A stretch of DNA of 64,000 nucleotides from Dyella sp. C9 (lineage in GTDB: Bacteria; Pseudomonadota; Gammaproteobacteria; Xanthomonadales; Rhodanobacteraceae): assembly GCF_003332825.1 (NCBI RefSeq), contig NZ_QIRF01000022.1:1-64000 (forward strand), in the 5' to 3' direction. The position numbers and the translations under genes are program-made. Of the stretch, positions 33,473 to 42,410 are shown in pieces; position 1 is the first letter of the stretch; the number at the start of each line of letters is the position of its first letter. The notes beneath the pieces are model-generated. The model did not search any database and had not been told where the DNA came from. It saw nothing but the letters and a program-made list of their open reading frames with translations.

Positions 33473-34129
33473 ATGACGACAACGACGAATCGCAAGGGCA
33501 GCAGGGCCAATGCCGAGGAACACGGGGCCGCGCAGCGGCTGCGCATCCTCAACGCGGCGCGCCAGCGTTTCATCGAGCAAGGCTTCCACGCCGCGACGAT
33601 GGAGAGCATCGCGCAGCTCGCGGGCGTAAGTACTGGCCTGAGCTATCGCTATTTCCAGAACAAGCGAGCCCTCGTCCTTGCGCTGATCGAACAGAACCTC
33701 GAGGAGGACCAGCGCGGCCTGGCCACGCTGCCCGCCTCCACCGGCATGAAGACCTTCGTCGACGAACTCGCCGCGCTGTACGAGTCGGGCGGCGGCGATT
33801 CGTGGAACGCAGTGCTGTTCTCCGAGATCACGGCCGCGGGTGCGCGTGATGAGGAGATCCAGAAGAAGCTGGTGGAAGCCGAGGCACTCGCCAACGACGA
33901 TTTCGTGCAGTGGCTGAAGCTGCGCGACAAGGAAAAATCGATCAAGCGCAGCGCCGAGGATGCCAGGGTCCGCGCCCTGCTCATGCGCTGCCTGTTCTCC
34001 GGCCTGGTGGTGCGCAGCACCCGCGAGCCCGACCTGGATCTTGGCCTGCTCAAGGCCATGCTGCGCAGGGTGCTACCCCTGGTACTGGGTGATGGCATGG
34101 ACAACGAACCGCCGCGGAAGAAAACTTGA
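33473..34129 (+). CDS. TetR-family transcriptional repressor
   Basis: A 218-residue TetR regulator. Residues about 20-70 hold the helix-turn-helix: RILNAARQRFIEQGFHAATM then ESIAQLAGVSTGLSYRYFQN, as in the family. The C-terminal ligand domain (about 75-205) is all-helical; its ligand is unknown. It is divergent from the TonB receptor operon and likely represses it and itself through the palindrome nearby. A longer frame starts inside that palindrome and is unlikely; the chosen ATG follows CAGGGG at usable spacing. Confidence 0.93.
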   Translation: MTTTTNRKGSRANAEEHGAAQRLRILNAARQRFIEQGFHAATMESIAQLAGVSTGLSYRYFQNKRALVLALIEQNLEEDQRGLATLPASTGMKTFVDELAALYESGGGDSWNAVLFSEITAAGARDEEIQKKLVEAEALANDDFVQWLKLRDKEKSIKRSAEDARVRALLMRCLFSGLVVRSTREPDLDLGLLKAMLRRVLPLVLGDGMDNEPPRKKT

Positions 34130-34248
34130 CGCGACAATAATTGTTTCGGAATGTTTCTTCCGGGTGACAAGCATGCGTCAGCACTGACACATCCGGCAGC
34201 GCCCTGCGCCGATCCAGGGCATGGGGGCCGGCGCGCCGGCCACCTGCC

Positions 34249-34794
34249 TCAACCGTGGCTGCGGATCGCCTTGAGCAAGGCCATGCCGGCTTCGGGGAGG
34301 CTGCCTTCGTTGACGATGGTCAGGGTCTTTTCCGGCACCACGTAGCTGTCGTGGCGCGCCAGGCGCTGGTCGATCTGCTCGGCCGTCTCCCTGCCCCGCG
34401 CCTGCATGCGATGCACGATGGATTCGCGGCTCGCCGTGATCAGCACCGGCACCATGTCGTTGAAGCGCGCCTGCGCGTGCGGAAGTGCACCACGCGAACC
34501 ATTCACCAGCACGTCCACGCCCTGGCGTACCCAGTGCTCGATCTCCTTGCCCAGCCCGCAACGCAGGCCGTGGGCCTGCCAGGTCAGCGCGAAAAGGCCG
34601 CGGCGCTCGCGCAGGTCGAATTCCACCGGGGTCAGCGTAACGTGATCACCACTGATCGGCTGCGGCGAGCGCGTCACGTACCGATGCGCGTACACCACGT
34701 CATACGAGGGCCCATTCACCCGGGCCCATTCGATGACGCTGTCCTTGCCCGCACCCCATGGGCCCATCACGTAATAAAGCCGGCCCTGCCTCAT
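34249..34794 (-). CDS. phnN: ribose 1,5-bisphosphate phosphokinase PhnN
   Basis: PhnN phosphorylates ribose 1,5-bisphosphate to PRPP, the end of the C-P lyase pathway. The 181-residue kinase has the P-loop VMGPWGAGKDSVIEWAR (about 9-25), the guanylate-kinase-like YVTRSPQPISGDH segment and a lid with ARGRETAEQIDQRLAR. It overlaps the DUF1045 gene by four bases. No other phn gene (C-P lyase phnG-M or transporter) lies in the window, so this is an orphan pair. Confidence 0.92.
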   Translation of the reverse strand: MRQGRLYYVMGPWGAGKDSVIEWARVNGPSYDVVYAHRYVTRSPQPISGDHVTLTPVEFDLRERRGLFALTWQAHGLRCGLGKEIEHWVRQGVDVLVNGSRGALPHAQARFNDMVPVLITASRESIVHRMQARGRETAEQIDQRLARHDSYVVPEKTLTIVNEGSLPEAGMALLKAIRSHG

Positions 34795-35459
34795 GCAGCC
34801 GAGGCCTTGCGCAGCGCGATGCGCTCCAGTGGTTCGAAGACCGCGCCGGGCGACTTCTCCACGCACAGCGTCAGCGCATCGACGCGGGCCGCTGGCAACA
34901 TGGCCGCACGTACCGAAAGCCAGCGCTGCAGGGCGCGCTCCTCTTCGATGCTGGCCGGCGCGGACAGCGTCATGTGGAACCGATAGCGTTCAAACACGTA
35001 GGGATACCCGTAACGTCCGAGGTAATGGATTTCAATCGCGTCGAGCCCGGTGGCGCGGCGCTGGAAGTCGTGTTCGGCCAACGGCAGGCGCAACGGTTCG
35101 ACCGCCTCCACGCAGGCCGCGGCCAGTGCATTGATCGCCCGGGAGTCGCCCGCCGGACGCAACGCGGGAAAACCAGCCAGGCGGCCGGAGCGCAAGGAGA
35201 GATGGATCGGCGCGTGCGCCTGCGCCACCTTCTCCAGCGCGCGGCGCAAGTCGTCGAGGTCGTGGTCTGGCGATAGCGTGAACGGCGAACGCAAGGTGGC
35301 ATGCCAGCCGTAGCGGCGCACGTCCGCCAGCAAGGCGTTCCAACGCGTGGCACCAATACCCGGTATGCCATGCGGCGTGATCGCGGGATTCAGCCAGTCG
35401 CGGCCCAACGAAGCGAGCGCGCTCGCGGGCGCGGGACAGAAATAGACGGCATAACGCAT
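34791..35459 (-). CDS. DUF1045 phosphonate-operon protein (2H phosphoesterase-like)
   Basis: A 222-residue protein of the DUF1045 family, usually found beside phnM and phnN. Two H-x-T motifs, GWHATLRSPF (about 45-54) and RFHMTLSAP (about 168-176), are those of 2H phosphoesterases, so a cyclic-phosphate hydrolase role, as expected in phosphonate breakdown, is plausible. The ATG is chosen by the start MRYAVYFCP, common to the family. It overlaps phnN by ATGA. A tiny frame ends on its start codon as TGATG. Confidence 0.88.
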   Translation of the reverse strand: MRYAVYFCPAPASALASLGRDWLNPAITPHGIPGIGATRWNALLADVRRYGWHATLRSPFTLSPDHDLDDLRRALEKVAQAHAPIHLSLRSGRLAGFPALRPAGDSRAINALAAACVEAVEPLRLPLAEHDFQRRATGLDAIEIHYLGRYGYPYVFERYRFHMTLSAPASIEEERALQRWLSVRAAMLPAARVDALTLCVEKSPGAVFEPLERIALRKASAA

Positions 35460-35784
35460 CAATGGCCCGCCTTCGTCCCCGCCTGCACGTCCAGGCGATC
35501 GCAGGCCATGCCTCCATGGATCCGCACCTGGTTCATCCCGCCCGTTCCCCGCATCACCCTCGCCACTCCCCGCATCCACCACTCACTGTCCGGTCGCGCC
35601 GTGGGCCCGACCTGCCTAGATAACTAGACGTATGTGACAAGACTAGGAAAGCGCGTGGCCAATTCCCCTGATGCTGCTGGCCAGCACGCACGATACGCCG
35701 GCGCACGTGGCGCCGGCAGCACCCGCCAGTTCAGCATGAGCGGCCAGGGCATAACGCGAAGCAGTGTGCAGATCGGGGGCGCGC
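35460..35784. other. 325-base gap between the DUF3141 operon and the phnN unit
   Basis: No recognised gene. The right part lies after the DUF3141 stop and shows no clear terminator. The left part contains a 25-codon minus-strand frame, 35459-35536, whose TGA overlaps the DUF1045 ATG; its coding status is doubtful. No repeat unit is present. Confidence 0.5.
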
Positions 35785-37977
35785 CTAGCCGGACGACCCG
35801 GCCGCCTGCTCGAACAGATCGAGCATGCGCCGCAGGCTCGCCTTCTCCTCGTCGGTGGGTGCACCGCCCAGCGTGATCACCTGCTCGAGCGCTGCCGCGG
35901 TCTGACGAATTTTTTCTGGTTCGGCGCGCGCCAGCAACGTGGGAATGGCCTGGATGCAGGCGTCGGGGTCGTGGCGCAGCAAGCGGGCCTGGCCGCGCAG
36001 CAGCTGGCGGAAGGCCGCCATGTCGACGGTCCGCGCGTCGTGCTCGTGCCGCAGCCGCAACGCATAACGGAACTGCCGCTCGTCACCTTCGCCCCGCGCA
36101 CGCAGCACGAACAGCAGCGCACGGATGGCCGCCTCGGCAAGGCCGCCTTCGCTCACCTGCGCATGCAGGTGCTCCATCTCGTGCGCGAGAAACGCCAGGT
36201 GCTCGGGCGAATCACCGGGATGGGGCCGTGGCGAGGCGTGTTCGTCGGTGCCCTGCCCCGCCAGCGCTTGCAGCCAGGGTGAGCCATACAGGCTGTGGAA
36301 CAGCAGCCCATAGATCTCGTCGCGATGATCGCGAAAGCTATCCAGGGCCTGCACGATCGCCTGCGACATCATCGCCTGCGCCTGCAGCAGCGGATTGTCC
36401 GGAGTCGCCGGACGGCGATGCTCGCGTACCTGCCCGGCCAGGGTCGCCAGCATCGGCGCGAGCGGATGTTCGTCGGACCACCACTCGTAGCCGATGCGCA
36501 GTGGCTGCAGCGCCTGCATCCAGCGGGCGGACTCGGGGGTGGAGAACGCGCGCACCCACGGCTGCATGAAGTGCCGATAGACCGAGAGATTGATGTCCGA
36601 AAGCGTGCGCGCCGCATCGAAGTGGCGATCACTCTCCATATCGGGCTGCACGATGTCGCGCACGTCGTCGATGCTCCGGCGATGGATCGACATCAGGAAC
36701 TCGCTGTTGGTGAGCTCCCCGTGCGGCAGCGCCGGATCCTTGTCCTCCACCACGGCCTGGTACAGGCCCGCAGGCAGCAGGTCGATCAGGTCGATGTTGT
36801 TGGTGAACTCGCGGTGTTCCTTGCGCCCGACGCTGCCCGACACGAAGATCCCAAGGTGCCCGATGGAATCGTGCGTGGCATACACGATGGTCTGGTCGTA
36901 GCCGATGATGTCCTGGTCGTCGCGATACAGGTCGGTGATCCAGCCCAGCGCCTGCGGGGGCGGCGTGATGTTGTCGCCGTAGGAGCAGAACACCACGATG
37001 GGTGAACGGATATTGCGCAGGTCGATGCGCACGCCGTCGGACGTCACCAGCTCGGCGGTGGACAGCCGGTTGCCGATGAACAGGTTGTCGACGATGTACT
37101 GCATTTCCACGTCGTTGAGGAACACGTGGCCGCCCCAGTACTTCTCGAAGCCGAGATAGCGCGGCGCTTCGGTATCAACCTTGGCGTAGAGGTTGTACTG
37201 CTTCTTCCACAGCGTGTTGGCCGGGTCGAGGTTCTCGAAGTTCTGCACCAGCCACGCGCCATCGAAGCGGCCCGCGCCCACGTCGCTGGTGGCCGCAGTG
37301 GCCCAGCTGCCGCCCAGCAGGCCGCCGGCATAACGCATTGGCGTTTCGCCCGCCCAATAGGACAGCGGCGCCCCCGCCACGATGATCGGTCCGAACAGCT
37401 CCGGCCAGACCGCCGCGGTCATCAGGATCTGCCAGCCCGCCTGGCAATTGCCGATCACCGCCGGCTTGCCCATGCTTTGCGGATGCAGCTCGATCACGCG
37501 GCGCAGGAAGGCCGCCTCGGCACGCATCACGTCTTCCACCGTCTGCCCCGGCACCGGGTCGGGCAGGAAGCCGACGAAATAGCACGGGTGCCCGGCCTGC
37601 AAGGCCGCGCCGATCTCGCTGTCGGGCTTGAAGCCGCCGATGCCCGGACCATGGCCGGCGCGCGGATCCACCACCACGAACGGCCGCTTGGCCGGGTCGG
37701 GCACGGTGCCTTCCGGCGGCAGGATGCGCACCAGGCCGTAGTTCACCGGCCGCGGCAGGTCCGCGCCGTACATGACCAGTTCGCAGGGGAAATCCAGCAC
37801 GTTGGGCGCCTTCTCGCGAAGGTGCGCCTGGTATTGGTTGCCGCGCTCCCGCATCACGTCGGCATACAGCACGCTGCGCTGCCAGGCGTCGATGGTGTAG
37901 TCGATCAGGCTGGTCAGCCAGGGCGTGTTGCCCAGGTCGAACAGGTGGTCCACGGATGCCACTTGCGGATGATTCAT
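35785..37977 (-). CDS. DUF3141 alpha/beta-hydrolase, PHA-synthase-like
   Basis: A 730-residue protein of the DUF3141 family. The first 420 residues resemble polyhydroxyalkanoate synthases: VVVDPRAGHGPGIGGF near 101-116, a lipase-type box with Cys as nucleophile (GNCQAG, Cys178), an Asp in FCSYGDNITPP and a His in SIGHLGIFVSG complete a plausible Cys-Asp-His triad. The remaining 300 residues are helical and family-specific. Chemistry is undetermined: polyester synthesis, depolymerisation or acyl transfer are possible. The gene follows a phasin by 55 bases and ends an operon led by efflux genes. The ATG has GAGGCAGGGC upstream; a longer frame is unlikely. Confidence 0.88.
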   Translation of the reverse strand: MNHPQVASVDHLFDLGNTPWLTSLIDYTIDAWQRSVLYADVMRERGNQYQAHLREKAPNVLDFPCELVMYGADLPRPVNYGLVRILPPEGTVPDPAKRPFVVVDPRAGHGPGIGGFKPDSEIGAALQAGHPCYFVGFLPDPVPGQTVEDVMRAEAAFLRRVIELHPQSMGKPAVIGNCQAGWQILMTAAVWPELFGPIIVAGAPLSYWAGETPMRYAGGLLGGSWATAATSDVGAGRFDGAWLVQNFENLDPANTLWKKQYNLYAKVDTEAPRYLGFEKYWGGHVFLNDVEMQYIVDNLFIGNRLSTAELVTSDGVRIDLRNIRSPIVVFCSYGDNITPPPQALGWITDLYRDDQDIIGYDQTIVYATHDSIGHLGIFVSGSVGRKEHREFTNNIDLIDLLPAGLYQAVVEDKDPALPHGELTNSEFLMSIHRRSIDDVRDIVQPDMESDRHFDAARTLSDINLSVYRHFMQPWVRAFSTPESARWMQALQPLRIGYEWWSDEHPLAPMLATLAGQVREHRRPATPDNPLLQAQAMMSQAIVQALDSFRDHRDEIYGLLFHSLYGSPWLQALAGQGTDEHASPRPHPGDSPEHLAFLAHEMEHLHAQVSEGGLAEAAIRALLFVLRARGEGDERQFRYALRLRHEHDARTVDMAAFRQLLRGQARLLRHDPDACIQAIPTLLARAEPEKIRQTAAALEQVITLGGAPTDEEKASLRRMLDLFEQAAGSSG

Positions 37978-38032
37978 GCCCTGCCTCGCAGCGTGCTGGC
38001 ACCGAGCCCTCCCGGGGCACGGCGCCACACGA

Positions 38033-38491
38033 TCATTTGTCGCGCGCCGGTCCCTTGCCTTCGGCCCAGGGCCACAGCCGGCCCCACTGGGCCATCAGGT
38101 CATTCCACTGGGTGGTCACGGCACTGCTGTCACCTACGCTGCCCAGCGCGCGGGCGGTGTCCTTCTGCCAGGATTCGACGGCTTCCTGCAGGCCCTGCGC
38201 GAAATGCTGCTGCACGTTGGCGGCGATCTGGTTGGTGATGTTGGCGTCGCCCATGCGCTGCTGCAGCTGGCGCCAGAACGTCTCCGCCGGAATGGTGGAC
38301 AGACCCGCCCAGTCTTGCGCCTTGAGCAACTGCTCCACCCTCGCCTGCTGGTCGGCAATGCCGTCATCGACCGCGCGCGTGGACAGTTCCAGCCACTTCT
38401 TCCAGTTCTCCATCACCAGCTTGTTCACCCGCAGCTGGAATTCGGTGTTGGCCTTGTACAGGGCCAACGGCAGTTCGCCGGGATTGCTCAT
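38033..38491 (-). CDS. phasin family protein
   Basis: A 152-residue helical protein of the phasin type, which coats polyhydroxyalkanoate granules. The N-terminal FQLRVNKLVMENWKKWLELS (about 18-37) and the NITNQIAANVQQHFAQGLQE segment carry the amphipathic pattern of the family. It lies between the ABC permease and the DUF3141 gene, 42 and 55 bases from them. No PHA synthase phaC is in the window, so its partner may be the DUF3141 protein. Confidence 0.85.
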   Translation of the reverse strand: MSNPGELPLALYKANTEFQLRVNKLVMENWKKWLELSTRAVDDGIADQQARVEQLLKAQDWAGLSTIPAETFWRQLQQRMGDANITNQIAANVQQHFAQGLQEAVESWQKDTARALGSVGDSSAVTTQWNDLMAQWGRLWPWAEGKGPARDK

Positions 38492-38533
38492 CGTCGTGTC
38501 CTCGGTGGGTAGTGCGTCCGTGCGACAGGGATC

Positions 38534-39658
38534 TCAAGCCATCTGGCCAATGGCCTTGCGGAAACGTCTCAGCGACAGCCAGAACAACACACTGCCAATG
38601 ACCAGCAGCGCCAGGAACTGTTTCCACACCACCGACAATCCGGCGCCTCGGTACAGAATGGACTGCCCCAGCTCAACAAAATGTGTGGTGGGCGCGGCCT
38701 GCATGAGGTCGCGCACCAGGGTCGGCATGCTTTCACGCGGCGTGGTGCCGCCGGAAAGCAGCTGCAGGGGAATCAGGATGAGGATCAGCAGCATGGCGAA
38801 CTGCGGCATGCTGCGCGCGACCGTCGCCATGAAGATCCCCATCGAGGTGGTCGCGAACAGGCACAGCGCCGCCCCGGCCAGGAACAGCGGAACCGAGCCC
38901 TCCACCGGCACATGCAGCAGGCCGCGCACCACGAAGTTCAACGACACCCCGGCGGCCACGAGCACCACCAGCCCCATCGACCAAACCTTGGCGAGCATGA
39001 TCTCGGTAGGTGTCACCGGCATGACGAGCAGATGTTCGATCGTGCCGTGCTCGCGCTCGCGGATCAGGGCCGCCCCGGTCAGGATGATCGACAGCATCGT
39101 GACGTTGTTGATGATCTGCATGAGACCGCCGAACCACATCTTCTCCAGGGACGGGTTGAAGCGGGCCCGCAGCGCCAGGTCCACCGGCAGGCTGCTGCCG
39201 CCGCGATAACGCATCACGAACTCGTTCACCTCGCCCATCACGATCTGCTGGATATAGCCGCTGCCAGTGAAGGCCTGGCTCATGCGGGTGGCATCCACGT
39301 TCAGCTGGATGGCGGTCGGACGGCCGGCCAGCACGTCGCGCTGCATGTTCGGCGGAATGTTCAGCACGAAGGTATAGCGTCCCGAGTCCATGCCGGCATC
39401 CATCTCGCCCAGGGTAATCAGCTGCGGGTGGGTGAACTGCGGTGGATAGAACGCGGTGATGATGCGCTGGGCCAGCGGCGAGCCGTCCTCGTCCACGATG
39501 GCGATCGGGGCGTTGTGCAAGGTTTCGGGCATGGCCGAGGCCGAGGTGTAGACCGACACCGTGAAGGTGTAGACGATCAGGATCAGCATCATCGGGTCGC
39601 GCGCCAGGCTCCACAGCTCCTTGATGCCCAGTCGGTAAATGTTGGTGAGCCAGCGCAT
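38534..39658 (-). CDS. ABC-2 type permease (YhhJ-like)
   Basis: A 374-residue ABC-2 permease. One membrane helix (about 25-45) is followed by a large periplasmic domain (about 48-170: APIAIVDEDGSPLAQRIITA) and five C-terminal helices (about 175-370) with the conserved REREHGTIEHLLVMPVTPTE loop. The arrangement is that of E. coli YhhJ, partner of a double-ATPase protein and an HlyD-type adaptor. It begins one base after the ATPase-permease gene stop, so the two are surely co-translated. Confidence 0.93.
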   Translation of the reverse strand: MRWLTNIYRLGIKELWSLARDPMMLILIVYTFTVSVYTSASAMPETLHNAPIAIVDEDGSPLAQRIITAFYPPQFTHPQLITLGEMDAGMDSGRYTFVLNIPPNMQRDVLAGRPTAIQLNVDATRMSQAFTGSGYIQQIVMGEVNEFVMRYRGGSSLPVDLALRARFNPSLEKMWFGGLMQIINNVTMLSIILTGAALIREREHGTIEHLLVMPVTPTEIMLAKVWSMGLVVLVAAGVSLNFVVRGLLHVPVEGSVPLFLAGAALCLFATTSMGIFMATVARSMPQFAMLLILILIPLQLLSGGTTPRESMPTLVRDLMQAAPTTHFVELGQSILYRGAGLSVVWKQFLALLVIGSVLFWLSLRRFRKAIGQMA

Positions 39659-39659
39659 G

Positions 39660-42407
39660 TCAGCGGTCCTGTTTGCGGAGCAGCGCGATCGCCGTGCCCA
39701 TGATCACCGGCACCGCCACCAGCAGCGGCCAGAACGAATCGCGCAGGTCGTGCAGGCCCAGCGCCTTGCTGAACACGCCGCGGCTGATGGTGAACATGTA
39801 GGTGGCCGGATAGATCTGCCCGATGAAGCGACCACTGCCCTCCAGCGAGGACACCGGGTCGGTGAGCCCGGAGAACTGCACCGCGGGGATCATGGTGCCG
39901 ATCATGGCGAAGAACAGCGCCGCGATCTGGCTGCGCGTCACCGACGAGGCCAGCAGGCCCATGCCGGTCGACACCACGCAGAACACGAACGAGGCCAGCA
40001 TCAGCGCGAGGTAATTGCCGGTGATGGGCACGCCGAACACGGTCACCGCCAGCAGGGTCATCAGGAAGAAATTGACCATGGCCAGCAGCACATAGGGCAT
40101 CTGCTTGCCCACCAGGAACTCGCTGCGCGTGACCGGCGTGACGTAGAGGTTCACGATGGAACCCATTTCCTTCTCGCGCACCACCGCCAGCGCCGTCAGC
40201 ATGGCCGGAAGCATCAGCAGCAGCAGCGGGATCACCGCGGGCACCATGGCCGGCAGGCTCTTCACGTCCGGGTTGTAGCGGAAGCGCGTCTCCACATCGA
40301 CTGCGCTGGTGGTGGACATGCCCAGCCGCTCGCGCGCCTGCACCGCCAGCCACTGCTGGTGCATCGCCGTCACGTAACCACGCACGGTTTCGGCACGGGT
40401 GGGCATGGCACCGTCGATCCACGCACCGATGTCCACCCGGCTGCCTCGCGATACGTCACGCGCAAAACCCGGAGGTATCTCGATCGCCAGCGACAGCTCG
40501 CCGGTGCGCATGCGCCGGTCCATGTCGTCGTAGTCCACGATGGGCGGTTGCTCGACGAAGTAGCGCGAGCCCGAGAGATTGAGCAGGTAGTTCTGGCTCA
40601 GGCCCGTGTGGTCGCGATCGAGCACGGCGTAACGCAGGTTCTCCACGTCCATGTTGATGCCGAAACCGATCACGAACAGCAGGATCACCGAGCCCCCCAA
40701 TGCCAGCGTGGCGCGCACCGGATCACGCCGCAGCTCCAGCGCCTCGCGCCACATGTAGCTGAGCATGCGCTGCACGCTGAAGTGGCGCGGCTGCTGCGCA
40801 TGCTGGGCGGCATGCGTCACCGGCGCGGCGTCGGTGGTGGTGGGGCTGCCGCCACCGGCCTCCACCAGGTAGCCGATGAAGGCCTCCTCCAGCGTGGCGG
40901 CGTGGCGCTTGGCGATCAGTGCCGCCGGGGTGTCGCTGTCCAGCACCTTGCCCGCATGCATCATCGACATGCGATCGCAGCGCTCTGCCTCGTTCATGAA
41001 GTGGGTGGAGATGAAGATGGTGACGCGGTCGCGTCGCGACAGCTCGATCAGCAACCGCCAGAAATTGTCGCGCGCCACCGGGTCCACGCCCGAGGTCGGT
41101 TCGTCCAGGATCAGCAGCTCCGGCTTGTGCACCATCGCCACCGCCAGCGAGAGGCGCTGGCGCATGCCCAGCGGGATGCTGTCGGGCAGACTGTCGATGG
41201 CCTCGCGCAGGTCGAAGCGCTCGACCATTTCCTCCACCCGTGCCGGCACCTCGGCTTCGGGCACGTGGAACAGCCGCGCATGCAACACCAGGTTCTGCCG
41301 AACGGTGAGCTCGCCATACAGCGAGAAGGCCTGCGACATGTAGCCCACGCGGCGGCGTGTATCCATGTCGTTGGGATCCACCGGCTTGCCGAACAACCAG
41401 GCCTGGCCGTCACTGGCCGGCAACAGACCGGTCAGCATTTTCATGGTGGTGGTCTTGCCGCAACCGTTGGAGCCTAGGAACCCGAAGATCTCGCCGCGGC
41501 GGATGCGGAAGTTGACGTGATCGACCGCCACAAAATCACCGAAGCGCATGGTGAGATCCTTGGCCTCGATCGCGATGTCGTTGTCGTCCACCTCCAGCGG
41601 CGGGATCACTACCGGCGCATAGCCCTTCTTCTTTTCCTCAGGCAGCAGTGCGATGAAGGCCGATTCCAGCGACGGGCTGCCGGTGCGTTCGAGCAGTTCC
41701 TGCGGGGTACCGGTGGCCAGGGTCCGGCCGTCGTCCATCGCCACCAGCCAGTCGAAGCGCTGCGCTTCGTCCATATAGGCGGTGGCCACCAGTACGCTCA
41801 TGCCGGGCTGGGTGCGCCGGATGCGCGCGATCAGGTCCCAGAACTGCGCACGCGCCAGCGGGTCGACGCCAGTGGTGGGCTCGTCGAGGATCAGCAGGTC
41901 CGGATCGTGGATCAGTGCGCAGCACAGGCCGAGCTTCTGCTTCATGCCGCCGGACAGCTTGCCGGCCGGACGCCCGAGGAAGTCGTACATCCCAGTGCTG
42001 CGGGTAAGGTCGTCGATGCGTCGCCTTCGCTCGGCCGCGTCATGACCGAACAGGCGCGCGAAGAACTGCAGGTTCTCTTCCACCGATAGCGTCGGATACA
42101 GGTTCTTGCCCAGGCCCTGCGGCATGTAGGCAATGCGCGGGCACACCAGGTCGCGATGGCGCTTGCTCGCCATGTCGCCACCCAGCACCTCCACGCGTCC
42201 CTCCTGCACGGCGCGCGCACCGGCGATCAGCGACAGCAGGCTGGACTTGCCCACGCCATCGGGCCCGATCAGGCCCACCATGCGCCCGGCCGGGATGGCC
42301 AGGTCCACGCCCTTCAGCGCCACGGTCTTGCCGTAGTGCAGGCGCACCCCTTGCAGGGTCACCACCACGTCGGGTGACATGGGCGGCGGCGCAGGCGTCG
42401 CTGCCAT
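39660..42407 (-). CDS. fused double-ATPase / ABC-2 permease (RbbA/YhiH-like)
   Basis: A 915-residue fusion of two ABC ATPase domains and a permease. The first ATPase has Walker A GPDGVGKSS (48-56) and signature LSGGMKQKLG; the second has Walker A GSNGCGKTT (about 314-322) and a variant signature LGMRQRLSLA with the glycine pair reduced, then DEPTSGVDPVARDNF. The C-terminal 370 residues are an ABC-2 permease (RDPVRATLALGG..., ending RKQDR). E. coli RbbA/YhiH has the same order and was linked to ribosomes, but the operon here, with adaptor and outer-membrane channel, points to export. The gene sits three bases after the HlyD gene. Confidence 0.93.
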   Translation of the reverse strand: MAATPAPPPMSPDVVVTLQGVRLHYGKTVALKGVDLAIPAGRMVGLIGPDGVGKSSLLSLIAGARAVQEGRVEVLGGDMASKRHRDLVCPRIAYMPQGLGKNLYPTLSVEENLQFFARLFGHDAAERRRRIDDLTRSTGMYDFLGRPAGKLSGGMKQKLGLCCALIHDPDLLILDEPTTGVDPLARAQFWDLIARIRRTQPGMSVLVATAYMDEAQRFDWLVAMDDGRTLATGTPQELLERTGSPSLESAFIALLPEEKKKGYAPVVIPPLEVDDNDIAIEAKDLTMRFGDFVAVDHVNFRIRRGEIFGFLGSNGCGKTTTMKMLTGLLPASDGQAWLFGKPVDPNDMDTRRRVGYMSQAFSLYGELTVRQNLVLHARLFHVPEAEVPARVEEMVERFDLREAIDSLPDSIPLGMRQRLSLAVAMVHKPELLILDEPTSGVDPVARDNFWRLLIELSRRDRVTIFISTHFMNEAERCDRMSMMHAGKVLDSDTPAALIAKRHAATLEEAFIGYLVEAGGGSPTTTDAAPVTHAAQHAQQPRHFSVQRMLSYMWREALELRRDPVRATLALGGSVILLFVIGFGINMDVENLRYAVLDRDHTGLSQNYLLNLSGSRYFVEQPPIVDYDDMDRRMRTGELSLAIEIPPGFARDVSRGSRVDIGAWIDGAMPTRAETVRGYVTAMHQQWLAVQARERLGMSTTSAVDVETRFRYNPDVKSLPAMVPAVIPLLLLMLPAMLTALAVVREKEMGSIVNLYVTPVTRSEFLVGKQMPYVLLAMVNFFLMTLLAVTVFGVPITGNYLALMLASFVFCVVSTGMGLLASSVTRSQIAALFFAMIGTMIPAVQFSGLTDPVSSLEGSGRFIGQIYPATYMFTISRGVFSKALGLHDLRDSFWPLLVAVPVIMGTAIALLRKQDR

Positions 42408-42410
42408 CGC

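Noticed and set aside
39660..42407. Ribosome-associated ATPase (RbbA) as the sole role
   Set aside because: The fused permease and operon partners favour export; the ribosome link is from E. coli and not shown by this sequence.
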